In this document: one piece after another, positions 41,897 through 51,530 of the stretch
Layout of the letters: the number at the start of each line of letters is the position of its first letter
Position numbering within the stretch: the stretch's first letter is position 1
Assembly: GCA_947448025.1 (NCBI GenBank)
Contig: CANFLV010000006.1
Coordinates: 82,644 to 146,643, forward strand
Length of the DNA stretch: 64,000 nucleotides
Origin: Oxalobacteraceae bacterium
GTDB taxonomy: Bacteria > Pseudomonadota > Gammaproteobacteria > Burkholderiales > Burkholderiaceae_D
Direction: 5' to 3'
Notes under the pieces: model-generated
What the model was told of the DNA's origin: nothing
Seen by the model: only the letters and a program-made list of their open reading frames with translations
Database searches by the model: none
Made by a program: the position numbers and the translations under genes

Positions 41897-43645
41897 TTAT
41901 TTTGATGCCAGCTTGAAGACCCAAACCGAACCACCCTGTTCGAGGTAATTCACTTTCGAGGCTACATCGCCACCCCACAGCGGCACCGCGCCACCCCAGC
42001 CGGACACCACGGCGACATACTGCGTGCCGCCTTCCTGCCAAGTGATCGGCGGCGCGACAACGCCAGAACCGGTCTGGAATTTCCACAGTTCCTTGCCGGT
42101 CTTCGCATCCAGCGCCTTGAGGTAACCTTCAGGCGTGCCATAGAACACCAGATCGCCAGCGGTCGTCATGACACCACCCCAGAGCGGTGCTGCATTCTTG
42201 TTTTCCCAGACGATCTTGCCGGTCTTTGGATCCATCGCGCGCAGGGCGCCAATGTAATCTTCATTAAGCGTCTTGATTGTAAAGCCGGCACCGAGGAATG
42301 CGCCGCCTTTCTTGTAGCTGATCGGCTCGTTCCAGATTTCCATGCCCCATTCATTGGCTGGCACATAGAACAGATTTGTCTTCGGGCTGTAGGCCATCGG
42401 CATCTGGTTTTTACCGCCCAGGAAGGATGGTGCAGAGAACACGGTCGTGCCCTTCTTGCCATCGGCGCCCTTGGTCGGATCGCCCGGACGGTTCGCATCG
42501 ACGAAGTTCGGCCGGCCGGTCTTCAGGTCAATGCCGGTGGCCCAGGTGATTTTCTTCACGAAGGGAAAGGCGTTTTCGAGTTTGCCATTGAGCGCATCGA
42601 TCACATAGAAAAAGCCATTACGATCAGCCTTGCCGCCGAGACGTTTGCCGCCCATGTCGAAGGTCACGAATTCATTCACGCCGTCATAATCCCAGCCGTC
42701 ATGCGGCGTGGTCTGGTAATGCCATTTGATCGCACCGGTGTCGATATCGATCGCCACCGTGGACGAGGAGAACAGATTGTCGCCGGGGCGCAGATGGCTG
42801 TTCCAAGGCGACGGATTGCCGGTACCAAAATACGCGAGGCCCGTCTTGGCATCGTAAGTGCCGCCCAGCCAGGTCGCTGCGCCGCCGGTTTTCCACAGCT
42901 CGCCCGGCCAGGTCTTATTGGTCGTGCCGGAAATGCCGATTTCAGTTTTCTTGCCATCCTTGTCGTACTTGTAGCCCATGTGGCCTTCGACCGTCGGGCG
43001 TACCCAGATCAGGCGACCGGTGCGCGGGTCACGCGCTTCCACACGACCGACGACGCCGAATTCGCCACCCGACACGCCGGTGAGCAACATGCCCTTGGCG
43101 ATCAGCGGTGCGGCGGTATTCGAGTAGCCGGCGGCGTAGTCATCAATCTTTTCTTTCCAGACGACGGCGCCCGTTGCCTGGTCGAGCGCGACGAGTTGCG
43201 CGTCGAGCGTGCTGAAGATAACGAGATTGTCATAGAGCGCGGCGCCGCGATTGACCACATCGCAGCAAGGCATGATGGCTTCCGGCAAGCGGTGCTCGTA
43301 TTTCCAGAGCTTGTTGCCAGTCTTTACATCGAGTGCAAAAATACGGGAATACGATCCGGTCACAAACATCCGGCCGTCATGGATCAGCGGCTGCGATTCC
43401 TGCCCGCGCTGCTTCTCGCCGCCGAAGGAAAAGGACCAGGCCGGCACGAGCTTAGACACCGAGCCGGTATTAATCTGCGTCAGTGGCGAATAGCGCTGGC
43501 CCTCCGTGCCCATGCCATAGCTTAAAACGTCATTCACGGATTTGGCATCGTTTGCAAGCATGGCATCTGTCACGCCGCCCGCATGTGCGGGCAGGGTGCC
43601 GGAAAATGCCGCCAGAATCAGTGTCCCCAATATTTTTTTGTACAT
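41897..43645 (-). CDS. PQQ-dependent alcohol dehydrogenase, lanthanide type (PedH/XoxF-like)
   Basis: Signal peptide; vicinal CC ([16 protein letters not shown]); WDYDGVNEF with the extra Asp; tryptophan-docking/PQQ motifs ([28 protein letters not shown]). Confidence 0.92.
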   Translation of the reverse strand: MYKKILGTLILAAFSGTLPAHAGGVTDAMLANDAKSVNDVLSYGMGTEGQRYSPLTQINTGSVSKLVPAWSFSFGGEKQRGQESQPLIHDGRMFVTGSYSRIFALDVKTGNKLWKYEHRLPEAIMPCCDVVNRGAALYDNLVIFSTLDAQLVALDQATGAVVWKEKIDDYAAGYSNTAAPLIAKGMLLTGVSGGEFGVVGRVEARDPRTGRLIWVRPTVEGHMGYKYDKDGKKTEIGISGTTNKTWPGELWKTGGAATWLGGTYDAKTGLAYFGTGNPSPWNSHLRPGDNLFSSSTVAIDIDTGAIKWHYQTTPHDGWDYDGVNEFVTFDMGGKRLGGKADRNGFFYVIDALNGKLENAFPFVKKITWATGIDLKTGRPNFVDANRPGDPTKGADGKKGTTVFSAPSFLGGKNQMPMAYSPKTNLFYVPANEWGMEIWNEPISYKKGGAFLGAGFTIKTLNEDYIGALRAMDPKTGKIVWENKNAAPLWGGVMTTAGDLVFYGTPEGYLKALDAKTGKELWKFQTGSGVVAPPITWQEGGTQYVAVVSGWGGAVPLWGGDVASKVNYLEQGGSVWVFKLASK

Positions 43646-43725
43646 CTACGCCTCCTGTGGATTTGTTCTTGAGTCGGTTCAAGTCGTATGCGAAACGAAC
43701 AATCGCTGTTGCACCCGCGGCTTTG

Positions 43726-43741
43726 AGCAAACCTCATGCCA
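43726..43741 (-). promoter_or_regulatory. Candidate sigma-54 promoter of the PQQ dehydrogenase gene
   Basis: Minus strand TGGCATG-AGGT-TTGCT vs TGGCACGNNNNTTGCW (one mismatch); about 80 nt upstream of ATG. Confidence 0.75.
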
Positions 43742-44030
43742 CGTGGAAATCCATCCAGCTTTCTGTGGGGATGATGTTGATTTTGAGAGGGAATCCGCTG
43801 CTCGAAGGGAAAGCAGACCGGGCTGGGAGTGTCATTGCTGATTGTGATTTTTTCGAACAACTTGTTGGAAATGTGTTCCAGATTGTGTCAGTTGCAGCCG
43901 ACGCAATTCCTGCTTAGGCGAGGTTTGGCGGGGTGGTGTGAGCTCAGGGCGCAATGGCATGAGATTTGCTGGATGGATATATAGCGTCTGCATTCCAGGC
44001 ATGCGCAAGCTTCAAGAAAATGGACACCCG

Positions 44031-44591
44031 ATGTCGACAACGTCAGAAGAACAAAAATACACCCGCGTGGCGATCTGGCTCCACTGGCTGATCGCGCTTT
44101 TACTGTTGAGCCAGTTTGCTTTTGGCTGGCTGCTTGAAGACATCCCGCGCAATACCCCGGCGCGTGGCAACCTCGTCAACCTGCACAAGAGCGCAGGCAT
44201 CGTCATCGGCGTGCTGATCCTGCTGCGCATCGTCTGGCGCCTGACGCATCGGCCACCGGCTTTGCCGACGTCCATGACGCGCTGGCAGCAGCGGCTGGCC
44301 GGCATCAGTCATGCGCTGCTGTATGTCTGCATGCTGCTCATGCCCCTGTCCGGTTACCTCGCATCGAATTTCAGCAAGCACGGCATCAAGTTTTTCAATG
44401 CCGTCAAACTGGCGCCCTGGGGCAGCGATGACAAGCAGCTGTACGCCTTGTTCAACCAGACGCACAAGGTCACTGCGCTGCTGTTGGCGGCATTTGTGCT
44501 GCTGCATATATTGGCGGCGCTCAAACATCTGTTCGTCGAGCGCGACCAGATATTTTCTCGTATGTGGCCGCGCGCTGCTGCGCGACCTTGA
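44031..44591 (+). CDS. Cytochrome b561
   Basis: RVAIWLHWLIALLLLSQFAFGWLL...NLHKSAGIVIGVLILLRIVWRLTHRPP; start chosen at MSTTSEEQ. Confidence 0.9.
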   Translation: MSTTSEEQKYTRVAIWLHWLIALLLLSQFAFGWLLEDIPRNTPARGNLVNLHKSAGIVIGVLILLRIVWRLTHRPPALPTSMTRWQQRLAGISHALLYVCMLLMPLSGYLASNFSKHGIKFFNAVKLAPWGSDDKQLYALFNQTHKVTALLLAAFVLLHILAALKHLFVERDQIFSRMWPRAAARP

Positions 44592-44635
44592 ATTTGCCAG
44601 CGCCCTACATTCCTCAATCGTTAGATGGAGTAGTC

Positions 44636-45589
44636 ATGTTATTGAAACGCGTCTTGTCCCTCGGCTGCGCCGCTGTCATTGCAGCCTTGCCGCTACTGTC
44701 CGGCGCTGCGCCTCACGCCTATGTGCCCAACGAAGGGTCCGGCACCGTATCGGTCATCGATACCGCGACCGACCTGGTCATCGCCGATATCCTGGTCGGT
44801 AAAAAGCCGCGTGGTCTCGCCGTCGGCAAGGATGGCCACTGGCTTTATGTCAGCGACCAGCCGGATAACCGCTTGCAACTCATCGATTTATTGCAGCGCA
44901 CGGTCGGCGGTGCAGTGGCGCTCGGCGAGTCGCCCGAAGGCGTGGCGATTTCGCAGGATGGCCGCTGGGTCGTGGCAGCGATCGAAGCGAAAAATGAAAT
45001 CGCCATCACCGATACCGCCACGAACACGCTGGCGTTCTCGGTCGGCGTGAAGGGCCAGAATCCGGAGCATGCCGTCTTCAGTCCCGACGGTCGCATCATC
45101 CTCGTCAGTGCCGAGGAGGGCGGGGCGGTCGACGTGATCGACTTCGCCAGGCGCGAACAGGTCGCGCAAATTCCCGTGGGCGACAGGCCGCGCGGCATTG
45201 GCTTTTTACCCGACAGCAGCCGTGCCTATGTCGCCACAGAAAACAGCAGCGAAGTGTATGTGATCGATGCGCGCAGCTTCACTGTCATCGAACGTATCAA
45301 GGGCGGCGCGCGCGCCAATGGCGTCGCGGTGCATCCCGACGGCAGCCGGGTTTATGTTTCCAATGGCGGCGATGGCAGTGTATCCGTCATCGACACCACG
45401 ACCAATCGAATCATCGCCACTGTGCCCGTTGGCCAGCGTCCGTGGAATATGGCGCTCACGCCCGATGGCAAAAAGCTCTACGTCGCCAATGGCCGCTCCA
45501 ACAGCATTTCCGTCATCGACACGCAGCAAAACGTGAAGCTGCGTGATATCGCCGTGGGCAAATTGCCGTGGGGCGTGGTCATTAAGTAA
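44636..45589 (+). CDS. YVTN-type beta-propeller protein associated with PQQ-dependent catabolism
   Basis: AYVPNEGSGTVSVIDTATDLVIADILVGKKPRGLAV and further repeats; signal peptide; start at MLLKRVLSLG. Confidence 0.88.
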   Translation: MLLKRVLSLGCAAVIAALPLLSGAAPHAYVPNEGSGTVSVIDTATDLVIADILVGKKPRGLAVGKDGHWLYVSDQPDNRLQLIDLLQRTVGGAVALGESPEGVAISQDGRWVVAAIEAKNEIAITDTATNTLAFSVGVKGQNPEHAVFSPDGRIILVSAEEGGAVDVIDFARREQVAQIPVGDRPRGIGFLPDSSRAYVATENSSEVYVIDARSFTVIERIKGGARANGVAVHPDGSRVYVSNGGDGSVSVIDTTTNRIIATVPVGQRPWNMALTPDGKKLYVANGRSNSISVIDTQQNVKLRDIAVGKLPWGVVIK

Positions 45590-45653
45590 GCGACGCTAAA
45601 GCGTTTTCTTTTCCTTTCCTTTCATCGAACCCTGAAACAAAGGCTGGCGTCTC

Positions 45654-47780
45654 TTGAATTCTACCGCTGATTTCTCACTGTCCCTCATCCCGCGCCGCCT
45701 GCCGCGTAGCTGCATTGCCGGCTTGATGCTCACCGCTTTGGCCAGCGCCTTGGCCCAAGCGCAAACGCCGGCGTCGCAGGGCGAAATCGTCGTCAGCGCC
45801 AGCCGCGCTGCGCAAACGCGCTTCGATGCACCGGCCGCGATCGATGTTGTCACGGTCGATGCCTTCCGTGCGACTTCGCCGCTGGTCAATCTTTCTGAGC
45901 TGTTGGGCGCAGTGCCCGGATTGCAAATCCGCGAACGGCAAAATTACGCGCAAGACCTGCAGGTTTCCGTGCGCGGCTTCGGCACGCGTTCGACTTTTGG
46001 CGTGCGCGGTGTGCGCATTCTCGTTGACGATATTCCGGCGACCATGCCGGATGGTCAGGGGCAGGCGGCGACCGCCAGCCTGAGCGCGGCCTCGCGTATT
46101 GAAGTCTTGCGCGGGCCGATGGCGCAGATGTACGGTAATTCAGCGGGTGGTGTGCTGCAGGTTTTCACGCGTAATCCTCCGGGCGCCGCTGCGTCCAGGG
46201 GCGATGAAGCTGCAACAGCGAGCATCACGCTAGGCGCTGGAAGCGACCAGCAGCGGCAAATCGGCGCGTCCTTCGCCGGCGGTTCCGAGCTGATCGGCGC
46301 GGTGCTCGATGTGTCGAAGTATTCGACCGATGGCTATCGCGATCACAGCGCCGCCGAGCGCACGCAGTTCGCTGGCAAGATCGTTCTGCGCGCATCCGCC
46401 GCAACGACGGTCACGGCCATGTTCAATCAATTCGACCAGCCGATCGCGCAAGATCCGCTCGGCCTTACGCAAGCCGCGTATGAACAGAATCCGCGTCAGG
46501 TCATCGCCGGCGCAGTGAGCTTCGATACGCGCAAAAAAATCGCCCAGCAGCAGGGCGGCGTTGTGCTTGACCATCAGCTCGCCGACAATGACGCCTTGAA
46601 GGCGCGCCTGTATAGCGGTACCAGGCAAGTCAACCAGACTCTCGCGCTCAGTGGCAGTGCGACCAATTCATCCGGCGGTGTGGTCGACCTGGATCGTGAT
46701 TACGGCGGCGTCGGTTTGAACTGGACGCACAAGATGCGCGTCAATGGTTTGCCCCTGAGCTGGGTAATCGGTGTCGAAGCCGATCAGCTGCGCGAACTGC
46801 GTCGGGGGTTCGTTAATAACGCTGGCGTGGCGGGTGATTTGCGCCGCGATGAAAGCGACCGCGCCCGGAATCGTGACATCTTCGGCCAGATCGACTGGCG
46901 CTTTGCGCCTGACTGGCGCGCAACTGCAGGCGTGCGTACCAGCCAGGTAGGCCTGTCAGTGGACGACCACTACATCACGGCGGCCAGCCCGAATGACAGC
47001 GGCAGCGTTGATTTTCACAATACCAGCCCGGTCGCGGGACTGGTATGGCATGCCAGTGATGCACTCAATGTCTACGCCAATCTCGGGCGCGGATTTGAAA
47101 CGCCGACTCTGGCCGAATCCGCCTACCGTGCCGTGGGGACCGGCCCGAACCTGAGCCTGTTGCCGTCCACCAGCGTGCAGGCCGAGCTCGGCGCAAAAAT
47201 CAAGAGCGGCCGGCATGCGATTGACCTCGCCCTGTTCGATGCCCGCAGCAAGAATGAAATCGTGCCTTCCACAGTCATCAATGGCCGCGCAATTTACCAG
47301 AACGCCGATGGCGTACAGCGGCGCGGCGCGGAAGCCGGCTGGCAGGCAAGCTGGAATTCCTTGACGACGCGCCTGGCTTACACCTGGCTTGATGCGCGCT
47401 TCCAGAAGGCGTTTTACAGTGCGCCGAATGTGCTTGTGGCAGAAGGTAATCGACTTCCGGGTGCGCCCGAACACAGCTTGTACATCGATGCACAATACCA
47501 GTTCAGCAAGGCGTTGATGGCAGGGCTCGAATTGAAGGCGGAAAGCCAGGTCCAGGTCAACGATGTGAACACAGCGTCAGCGCCCGGCTACGCACTGTGG
47601 AATGCGCGCACCGGCTACGCCTTGCGCTTAGGCGCAGCAGACCTGTTTGTGTTCGGCCGCATCGATAACCTGCTCGATAAGCGCTATACCGGATCGGTTA
47701 TCGTCAATGATGGCAATGGCCGGTTTTTTGAGCCGGCGCCCGGCAGGCGATTTTTCATGGGAGTGCGCACGGCTTTATAA
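45654..47780 (+). CDS. TonB-dependent receptor, PqqU/YncD-like (probable TTG start)
   Basis: NLSELLGAVPGLQIRERQNYAQDLQVSVRGFGTRSTFGVRGVRILVDDIPATMPDGQGQ and C-terminal GRIDNLLDKRYTGSVIVNDGNGRFFEPAPGRRF closely resemble recalled E. coli YncD/PqqU sequence. Confidence 0.88.
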   Translation: MNSTADFSLSLIPRRLPRSCIAGLMLTALASALAQAQTPASQGEIVVSASRAAQTRFDAPAAIDVVTVDAFRATSPLVNLSELLGAVPGLQIRERQNYAQDLQVSVRGFGTRSTFGVRGVRILVDDIPATMPDGQGQAATASLSAASRIEVLRGPMAQMYGNSAGGVLQVFTRNPPGAAASRGDEAATASITLGAGSDQQRQIGASFAGGSELIGAVLDVSKYSTDGYRDHSAAERTQFAGKIVLRASAATTVTAMFNQFDQPIAQDPLGLTQAAYEQNPRQVIAGAVSFDTRKKIAQQQGGVVLDHQLADNDALKARLYSGTRQVNQTLALSGSATNSSGGVVDLDRDYGGVGLNWTHKMRVNGLPLSWVIGVEADQLRELRRGFVNNAGVAGDLRRDESDRARNRDIFGQIDWRFAPDWRATAGVRTSQVGLSVDDHYITAASPNDSGSVDFHNTSPVAGLVWHASDALNVYANLGRGFETPTLAESAYRAVGTGPNLSLLPSTSVQAELGAKIKSGRHAIDLALFDARSKNEIVPSTVINGRAIYQNADGVQRRGAEAGWQASWNSLTTRLAYTWLDARFQKAFYSAPNVLVAEGNRLPGAPEHSLYIDAQYQFSKALMAGLELKAESQVQVNDVNTASAPGYALWNARTGYALRLGAADLFVFGRIDNLLDKRYTGSVIVNDGNGRFFEPAPGRRFFMGVRTAL

Positions 47781-47822
47781 TGCGTGATTGAATCTGCAGC
47801 ACCGACAAATCACCTGACGACC

Positions 47823-49019
47823 ATGCGCCCCGATAAAAATCAAGTTACAAGCCTGGCGCTCTTTTGCAAGGTCGTCGATAACTACGGCGACATCGGCATT
47901 TGCTGGCGCCTGTCACGTCAGTTGCAGCAGGAGCATGGCGTCGCCGTCAGCCTGTGGGTCGATGATCTGCAGTGCTTCCGGCGGATTTGTCCGGACGTGA
48001 ATGTCAACGCCGAGCAGCAGCAGTTGCAGGGCGTGACCGTGTATCACTGGCGTAATCAAGGCGGTGTCTATTCGGCGGATGAGATCGCCGACATCGTCAT
48101 CGAATTCTTTGCCTGCGATATCCCGGAAGCCTATATCGCCGCCATGGCGCAGTGCGAGCCAGCGCCGATCTGGCTGAACCTCGAAGGCCTGACGGCAGAG
48201 GAATGGGTCGAGGGCTGTCACACCTTGCCTTCTCCGCATCCGCGCCTGCCTTTGACGAAGTATTTTTTCTTCCCCGGTTTCACTGACAAGACCGGCGGCT
48301 TGTTGCGTGAAGCGGCTTTGGACCAACAGCGCCAGCAATTTCAATCCGATCCTCTAGCGGTCACGGCGTTTCTGGCGCAAATGGGCCTGACGCCGGCGGA
48401 GATGGCTTCGTTCAAGGTCTCCCTGTTTTGCTATCCTCATGCGCCCGTCGCCGCCCTGTTCGAAGCTTGGCAGGCCAATGACACGGCCATCACCTGTCTC
48501 GTACCCGAGGGCGTGGCGAGCGAGGTGGTAGAGGCATATATCGGCACCCTTGCAATAGCAGGCGCAGCGCGTACCAGCGGTGCGCTCACGGTGCGCGTCG
48601 TGCCCTTCGTTGCGCAAGCCGATTACGACCGGCTGTTGTGGTCCTGCGCCTTGAATTTCGTGCGCGGCGAAGATTCGTTCGTGCGGGCGCAGTGGGCCGG
48701 CAAGCCCTTCATCTGGCATATTTACCCGCAGGATGAAAATCTGCATCACGTAAAGTTGCGCGCTTTTCTGCAGCGTTATAGTGCTGAGATCGACAGCTTG
48801 AATCAGTATTCACTTCAATGGAATGGTGCGGTGGCCCAGAGTATTGACGCACCAGAAAGCTGGCTGCTACTGCAAGCCGAGCTGCCGAAAATTGTGCGCA
48901 GGGCAGCGCAATGGCAAGAACAAATGCGTAGCAATGGTGACCTCGCCGGAAATTTGCTGAAGTTTGCCGCCACGCTGAAGGGTGCTGCGCAGGAAAAACA
49001 AGGTAAAATGCGCGGTTAA
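47823..49019 (+). CDS. earP: EF-P arginine rhamnosyltransferase EarP
   Basis: LALFCKVVDNYGDIGICWRLSRQL...; immediately upstream of efp with Arg32. Confidence 0.9.
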   Translation: MRPDKNQVTSLALFCKVVDNYGDIGICWRLSRQLQQEHGVAVSLWVDDLQCFRRICPDVNVNAEQQQLQGVTVYHWRNQGGVYSADEIADIVIEFFACDIPEAYIAAMAQCEPAPIWLNLEGLTAEEWVEGCHTLPSPHPRLPLTKYFFFPGFTDKTGGLLREAALDQQRQQFQSDPLAVTAFLAQMGLTPAEMASFKVSLFCYPHAPVAALFEAWQANDTAITCLVPEGVASEVVEAYIGTLAIAGAARTSGALTVRVVPFVAQADYDRLLWSCALNFVRGEDSFVRAQWAGKPFIWHIYPQDENLHHVKLRAFLQRYSAEIDSLNQYSLQWNGAVAQSIDAPESWLLLQAELPKIVRRAAQWQEQMRSNGDLAGNLLKFAATLKGAAQEKQGKMRG

Positions 49020-49112
49020 TTATTTCAATTCGATCAAAAGTGAGCCGACGGTGCACTACGCCGGCAGGCTGCAATTGATTTTCATGCAACTTACTTTTTA
49101 CGTACATTCTCT

Positions 49113-49688
49113 ATGAAACCTGCAAAAGAAATTCGTGTTGGTAACATCATCATGGTCGACAGCAAGCCGATGATCATCTTGCGCTCTGATGTCAATGGCT
49201 CGAGCCGCACGGGCTTCACCTACAAATGGAAGATGAAAAATCTTCTGACCAACAGCCCACAGGAAAACGTCTTCCGCGGCGACGACAAGTTCGACGTCAT
49301 TGTGCTCGACAAGAAGCCAGTCACGTATTCGTATTTCGCGGATCCATTGTTCGTGTTCATGGACGCTGAATACAATCAGTTCGAAATCGAAGAAGAAAAC
49401 CTCGGCGATGCAATCCACTACCTGAAAGATGGCATGGAATGCGAAGCCATTTTCTACGACGGTAAAGCTATTTCGGTTGAATTGCCAACGACAATCGCGC
49501 GTCTGGTCATTTACTCGGAGCCAGCAGTCAAGGGCAACACTTCAGGCAACGTCCTGAAAGAAGCCAAGATTGAAAATGCGGTGGAAGCGCATTGCCATAT
49601 TGTTCAAGTGCCATTGTTTGTGGCGCAGGATGATGTGATTGAGATTGATACGCGTACGAATGAGTATAAGCGGGTGGTGCGTAACTAA
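49113..49688 (+). CDS. efp: Elongation factor P (Arg32 type)
   Basis: MKPAKEIRVGNIIMVDSKPMIILRSDVNGSSRTGFTYKWKMKNL; Arg at position 32. Confidence 0.96.
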   Translation: MKPAKEIRVGNIIMVDSKPMIILRSDVNGSSRTGFTYKWKMKNLLTNSPQENVFRGDDKFDVIVLDKKPVTYSYFADPLFVFMDAEYNQFEIEEENLGDAIHYLKDGMECEAIFYDGKAISVELPTTIARLVIYSEPAVKGNTSGNVLKEAKIENAVEAHCHIVQVPLFVAQDDVIEIDTRTNEYKRVVRN

Positions 49689-49744
49689 TGCACTGAATCG
49701 GAGCTGCATCAGTTTCGAGGACCACGAAGTCATTGGGTCCGCTT

Positions 49745-49782
49745 TAAAAAACGCCACAGCCTTTGACTGTGGCGTTTTTTTT
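49745..49782 (+). terminator. Rho-independent terminator downstream of efp
   Basis: AAAAAACGCCACAG-cctttga-CTGTGGCGTTTTTTTT. Confidence 0.93.
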
Positions 49783-49845
49783 CGTAACTAGCTTTTTTAG
49801 GGTATTTGTAGTTTTTAAAAATACCTAAAAATAGTAATAAAGTGA

Positions 49846-49875
49846 TTGACATACCTATTAGGCAGCAACTACGAT
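49846..49875 (+). promoter_or_regulatory. Candidate sigma-70 promoter of first response regulator
   Basis: TTGACA-18 nt-TACGAT in an AT-rich intergenic region. Confidence 0.45.
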
Positions 49876-49972
49876 AAACATTATCAAAATGAAGAGCATG
49901 TGCGGAATCAAATCGCCCCGGTCCAGACCTTTGAATTGGCGCATAACCCCGCTCAAATGAACAGGAGCAGAC

Positions 49973-50644
49973 ATGAGCACCCGTGTTGCAGTCGTCGAAG
50001 ACAATCCGAGTTTCCTCGAAAAGTTCGTTGGCATCATCAGCGCCGCGCCTGATTTTCACCTGTCTGGTACGGCAGAAAGCGGCCAGGGCGGCTTCGCGCT
50101 AATCGAGCGTGATGCTGCGGATATTTATCTGGTCGATCTCGGACTGCCTGATTTCAGCGGCATCGAAGTCATCCGTAAGGCGCGCCAGATGCGCCCACAA
50201 TGCCACGTAATGGTCGTGACCGTTTTTGCGGATGATGCCAGTATCCTCGCCAGTATTGAGGCAGGTGCGACCGGCTATATTCTCAAAGACAGTTCTGCAG
50301 ACGAAATCGTCGATTGTCTATGCAATTTGCGCGACGGTGGCGCCCGTGTCAGTCCATCGATTGCACGTAAAATTCTGCAGCGCCTGCAATCTGCCCAACA
50401 ACAACCCGCTGAAGTAAGCAAGCCCTTCGTCGCGCCATCCCGGTTAAGCGACCAATTGACCCCGCGTGAAGTCGACCTGTTGCAATCCCTGGCGAAAGGT
50501 TTGAGCTTCAACGACATCGCCAGCCAAAAATTCATCTCGCCGCATACGGTGGCGCAGCACGTAAAAAACATCTATCGCAAACTAGCCGTTAATTCACGCG
50601 GGGCAGCAGTTTATCAGGCGAGTATGCAGGGTTACATACACTGA
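49973..50644 (+). CDS. NarL/LuxR-family response regulator (copy 1)
   Basis: REC domain DIYLVDLGLPDFSGIEVI; HTH LTPREVDLLQSLAKGLSFNDIASQKFISPHTVAQHVKNIYRKL. Confidence 0.93.
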   Translation: MSTRVAVVEDNPSFLEKFVGIISAAPDFHLSGTAESGQGGFALIERDAADIYLVDLGLPDFSGIEVIRKARQMRPQCHVMVVTVFADDASILASIEAGATGYILKDSSADEIVDCLCNLRDGGARVSPSIARKILQRLQSAQQQPAEVSKPFVAPSRLSDQLTPREVDLLQSLAKGLSFNDIASQKFISPHTVAQHVKNIYRKLAVNSRGAAVYQASMQGYIH

Positions 50645-50757
50645 GCGCTCCTACCCAAATAGCGACTGAAGTACAGCGACCTGATCGCTGAAGTTTCCTT
50701 AAGCGATGCGTGCGACATTGCGTCGGCTTATCACTGTCAGAAGCTAGCTTAATAAAG

Positions 50758-50777
50758 TTGCTATAACGAAATATAAC
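50758..50777. promoter_or_regulatory. Shared 20-nt element, copy 1
   Basis: TTGCTATAACGAAATATAAC; 19/20 match to the reverse complement of 53497-53516. Confidence 0.6.
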
Positions 50778-50846
50778 GTTTTAAGGGGATATTGCCACTA
50801 CCATATTCACGCTATCTTGGTTATCAATTAGAGGAGTTTGCCTGAT

Positions 50847-51530
50847 ATGACGACAAGCGTAGCGGTGATCGAGGACAACCCGAATTTTCTGGAAAAGTTC
50901 GTCAATATCATTGCGTCGACACCTGAATTCAGCCTCTTTGGCATTGCCATCGATGGACGTAGCGGGCTCGATCTGATTAAACGTGGGCCGGCTGATATTT
51001 ACCTGGTAGATCTGGGTTTGCCTAATGTAAGCGGCAACGATGTGATCCGCCAAGCGGTCGCCAGCCATCCGGATTGTAGTGTCATGGTAGTCACAGTTTT
51101 TGGGGATGAAGACAACATCCTCGCCAGCATTGAAGCGGGCGCCAAAGGGTATGTGCTCAAGGATGGCGAGGCCGATGAGGTGCTCGATTGCCTGCGTAAG
51201 CTGCGCGATGGCGGTGCCTGGCTGAGTCCCATGGTCGCGCGCAAGATTTTGAATCGGATACGGCTCGACCGCTCAATGGCGGCGACGGCGCTTGAAGCAT
51301 TGTCGCAAGTTTCCACTGAGCGCGGCCCGGCGCCCGTGCATTTGACCAAGCGTGAAGTTGAACTCTTGCAGGAGTTGGCGAAGGGGCTGAGCTTTGCTGA
51401 AATCAGTGCACTGTTTTTCATTTCGACGCATACCGTAGCGCAGCACATTAAAAATATTTATCGCAAATTGTCAGTCAATTCCCGTGGAGAGGCAGTCTAT
51501 GCGGCCAGCAGGATGGGGCTCATTGAATAA
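50847..51530 (+). CDS. NarL/LuxR-family response regulator (copy 2)
   Basis: TTSVAVIEDNPNFLEKFVNIIASTPEFSLFGIA...DIYLVDLGLPNVSGNDVI...LTKREVELLQELAKGLSFAEIS; paralog of copy 1. Confidence 0.93.
   Translation: MTTSVAVIEDNPNFLEKFVNIIASTPEFSLFGIAIDGRSGLDLIKRGPADIYLVDLGLPNVSGNDVIRQAVASHPDCSVMVVTVFGDEDNILASIEAGAKGYVLKDGEADEVLDCLRKLRDGGAWLSPMVARKILNRIRLDRSMAATALEALSQVSTERGPAPVHLTKREVELLQELAKGLSFAEISALFFISTHTVAQHIKNIYRKLSVNSRGEAVYAASRMGLIE

Noticed and set aside
49801-49825. GGTATTT...AAATACC inverted repeat upstream of the first response regulator
   Set aside because: AT-rich with short arms and close to the efp terminator; too weak to call an operator without conservation data.
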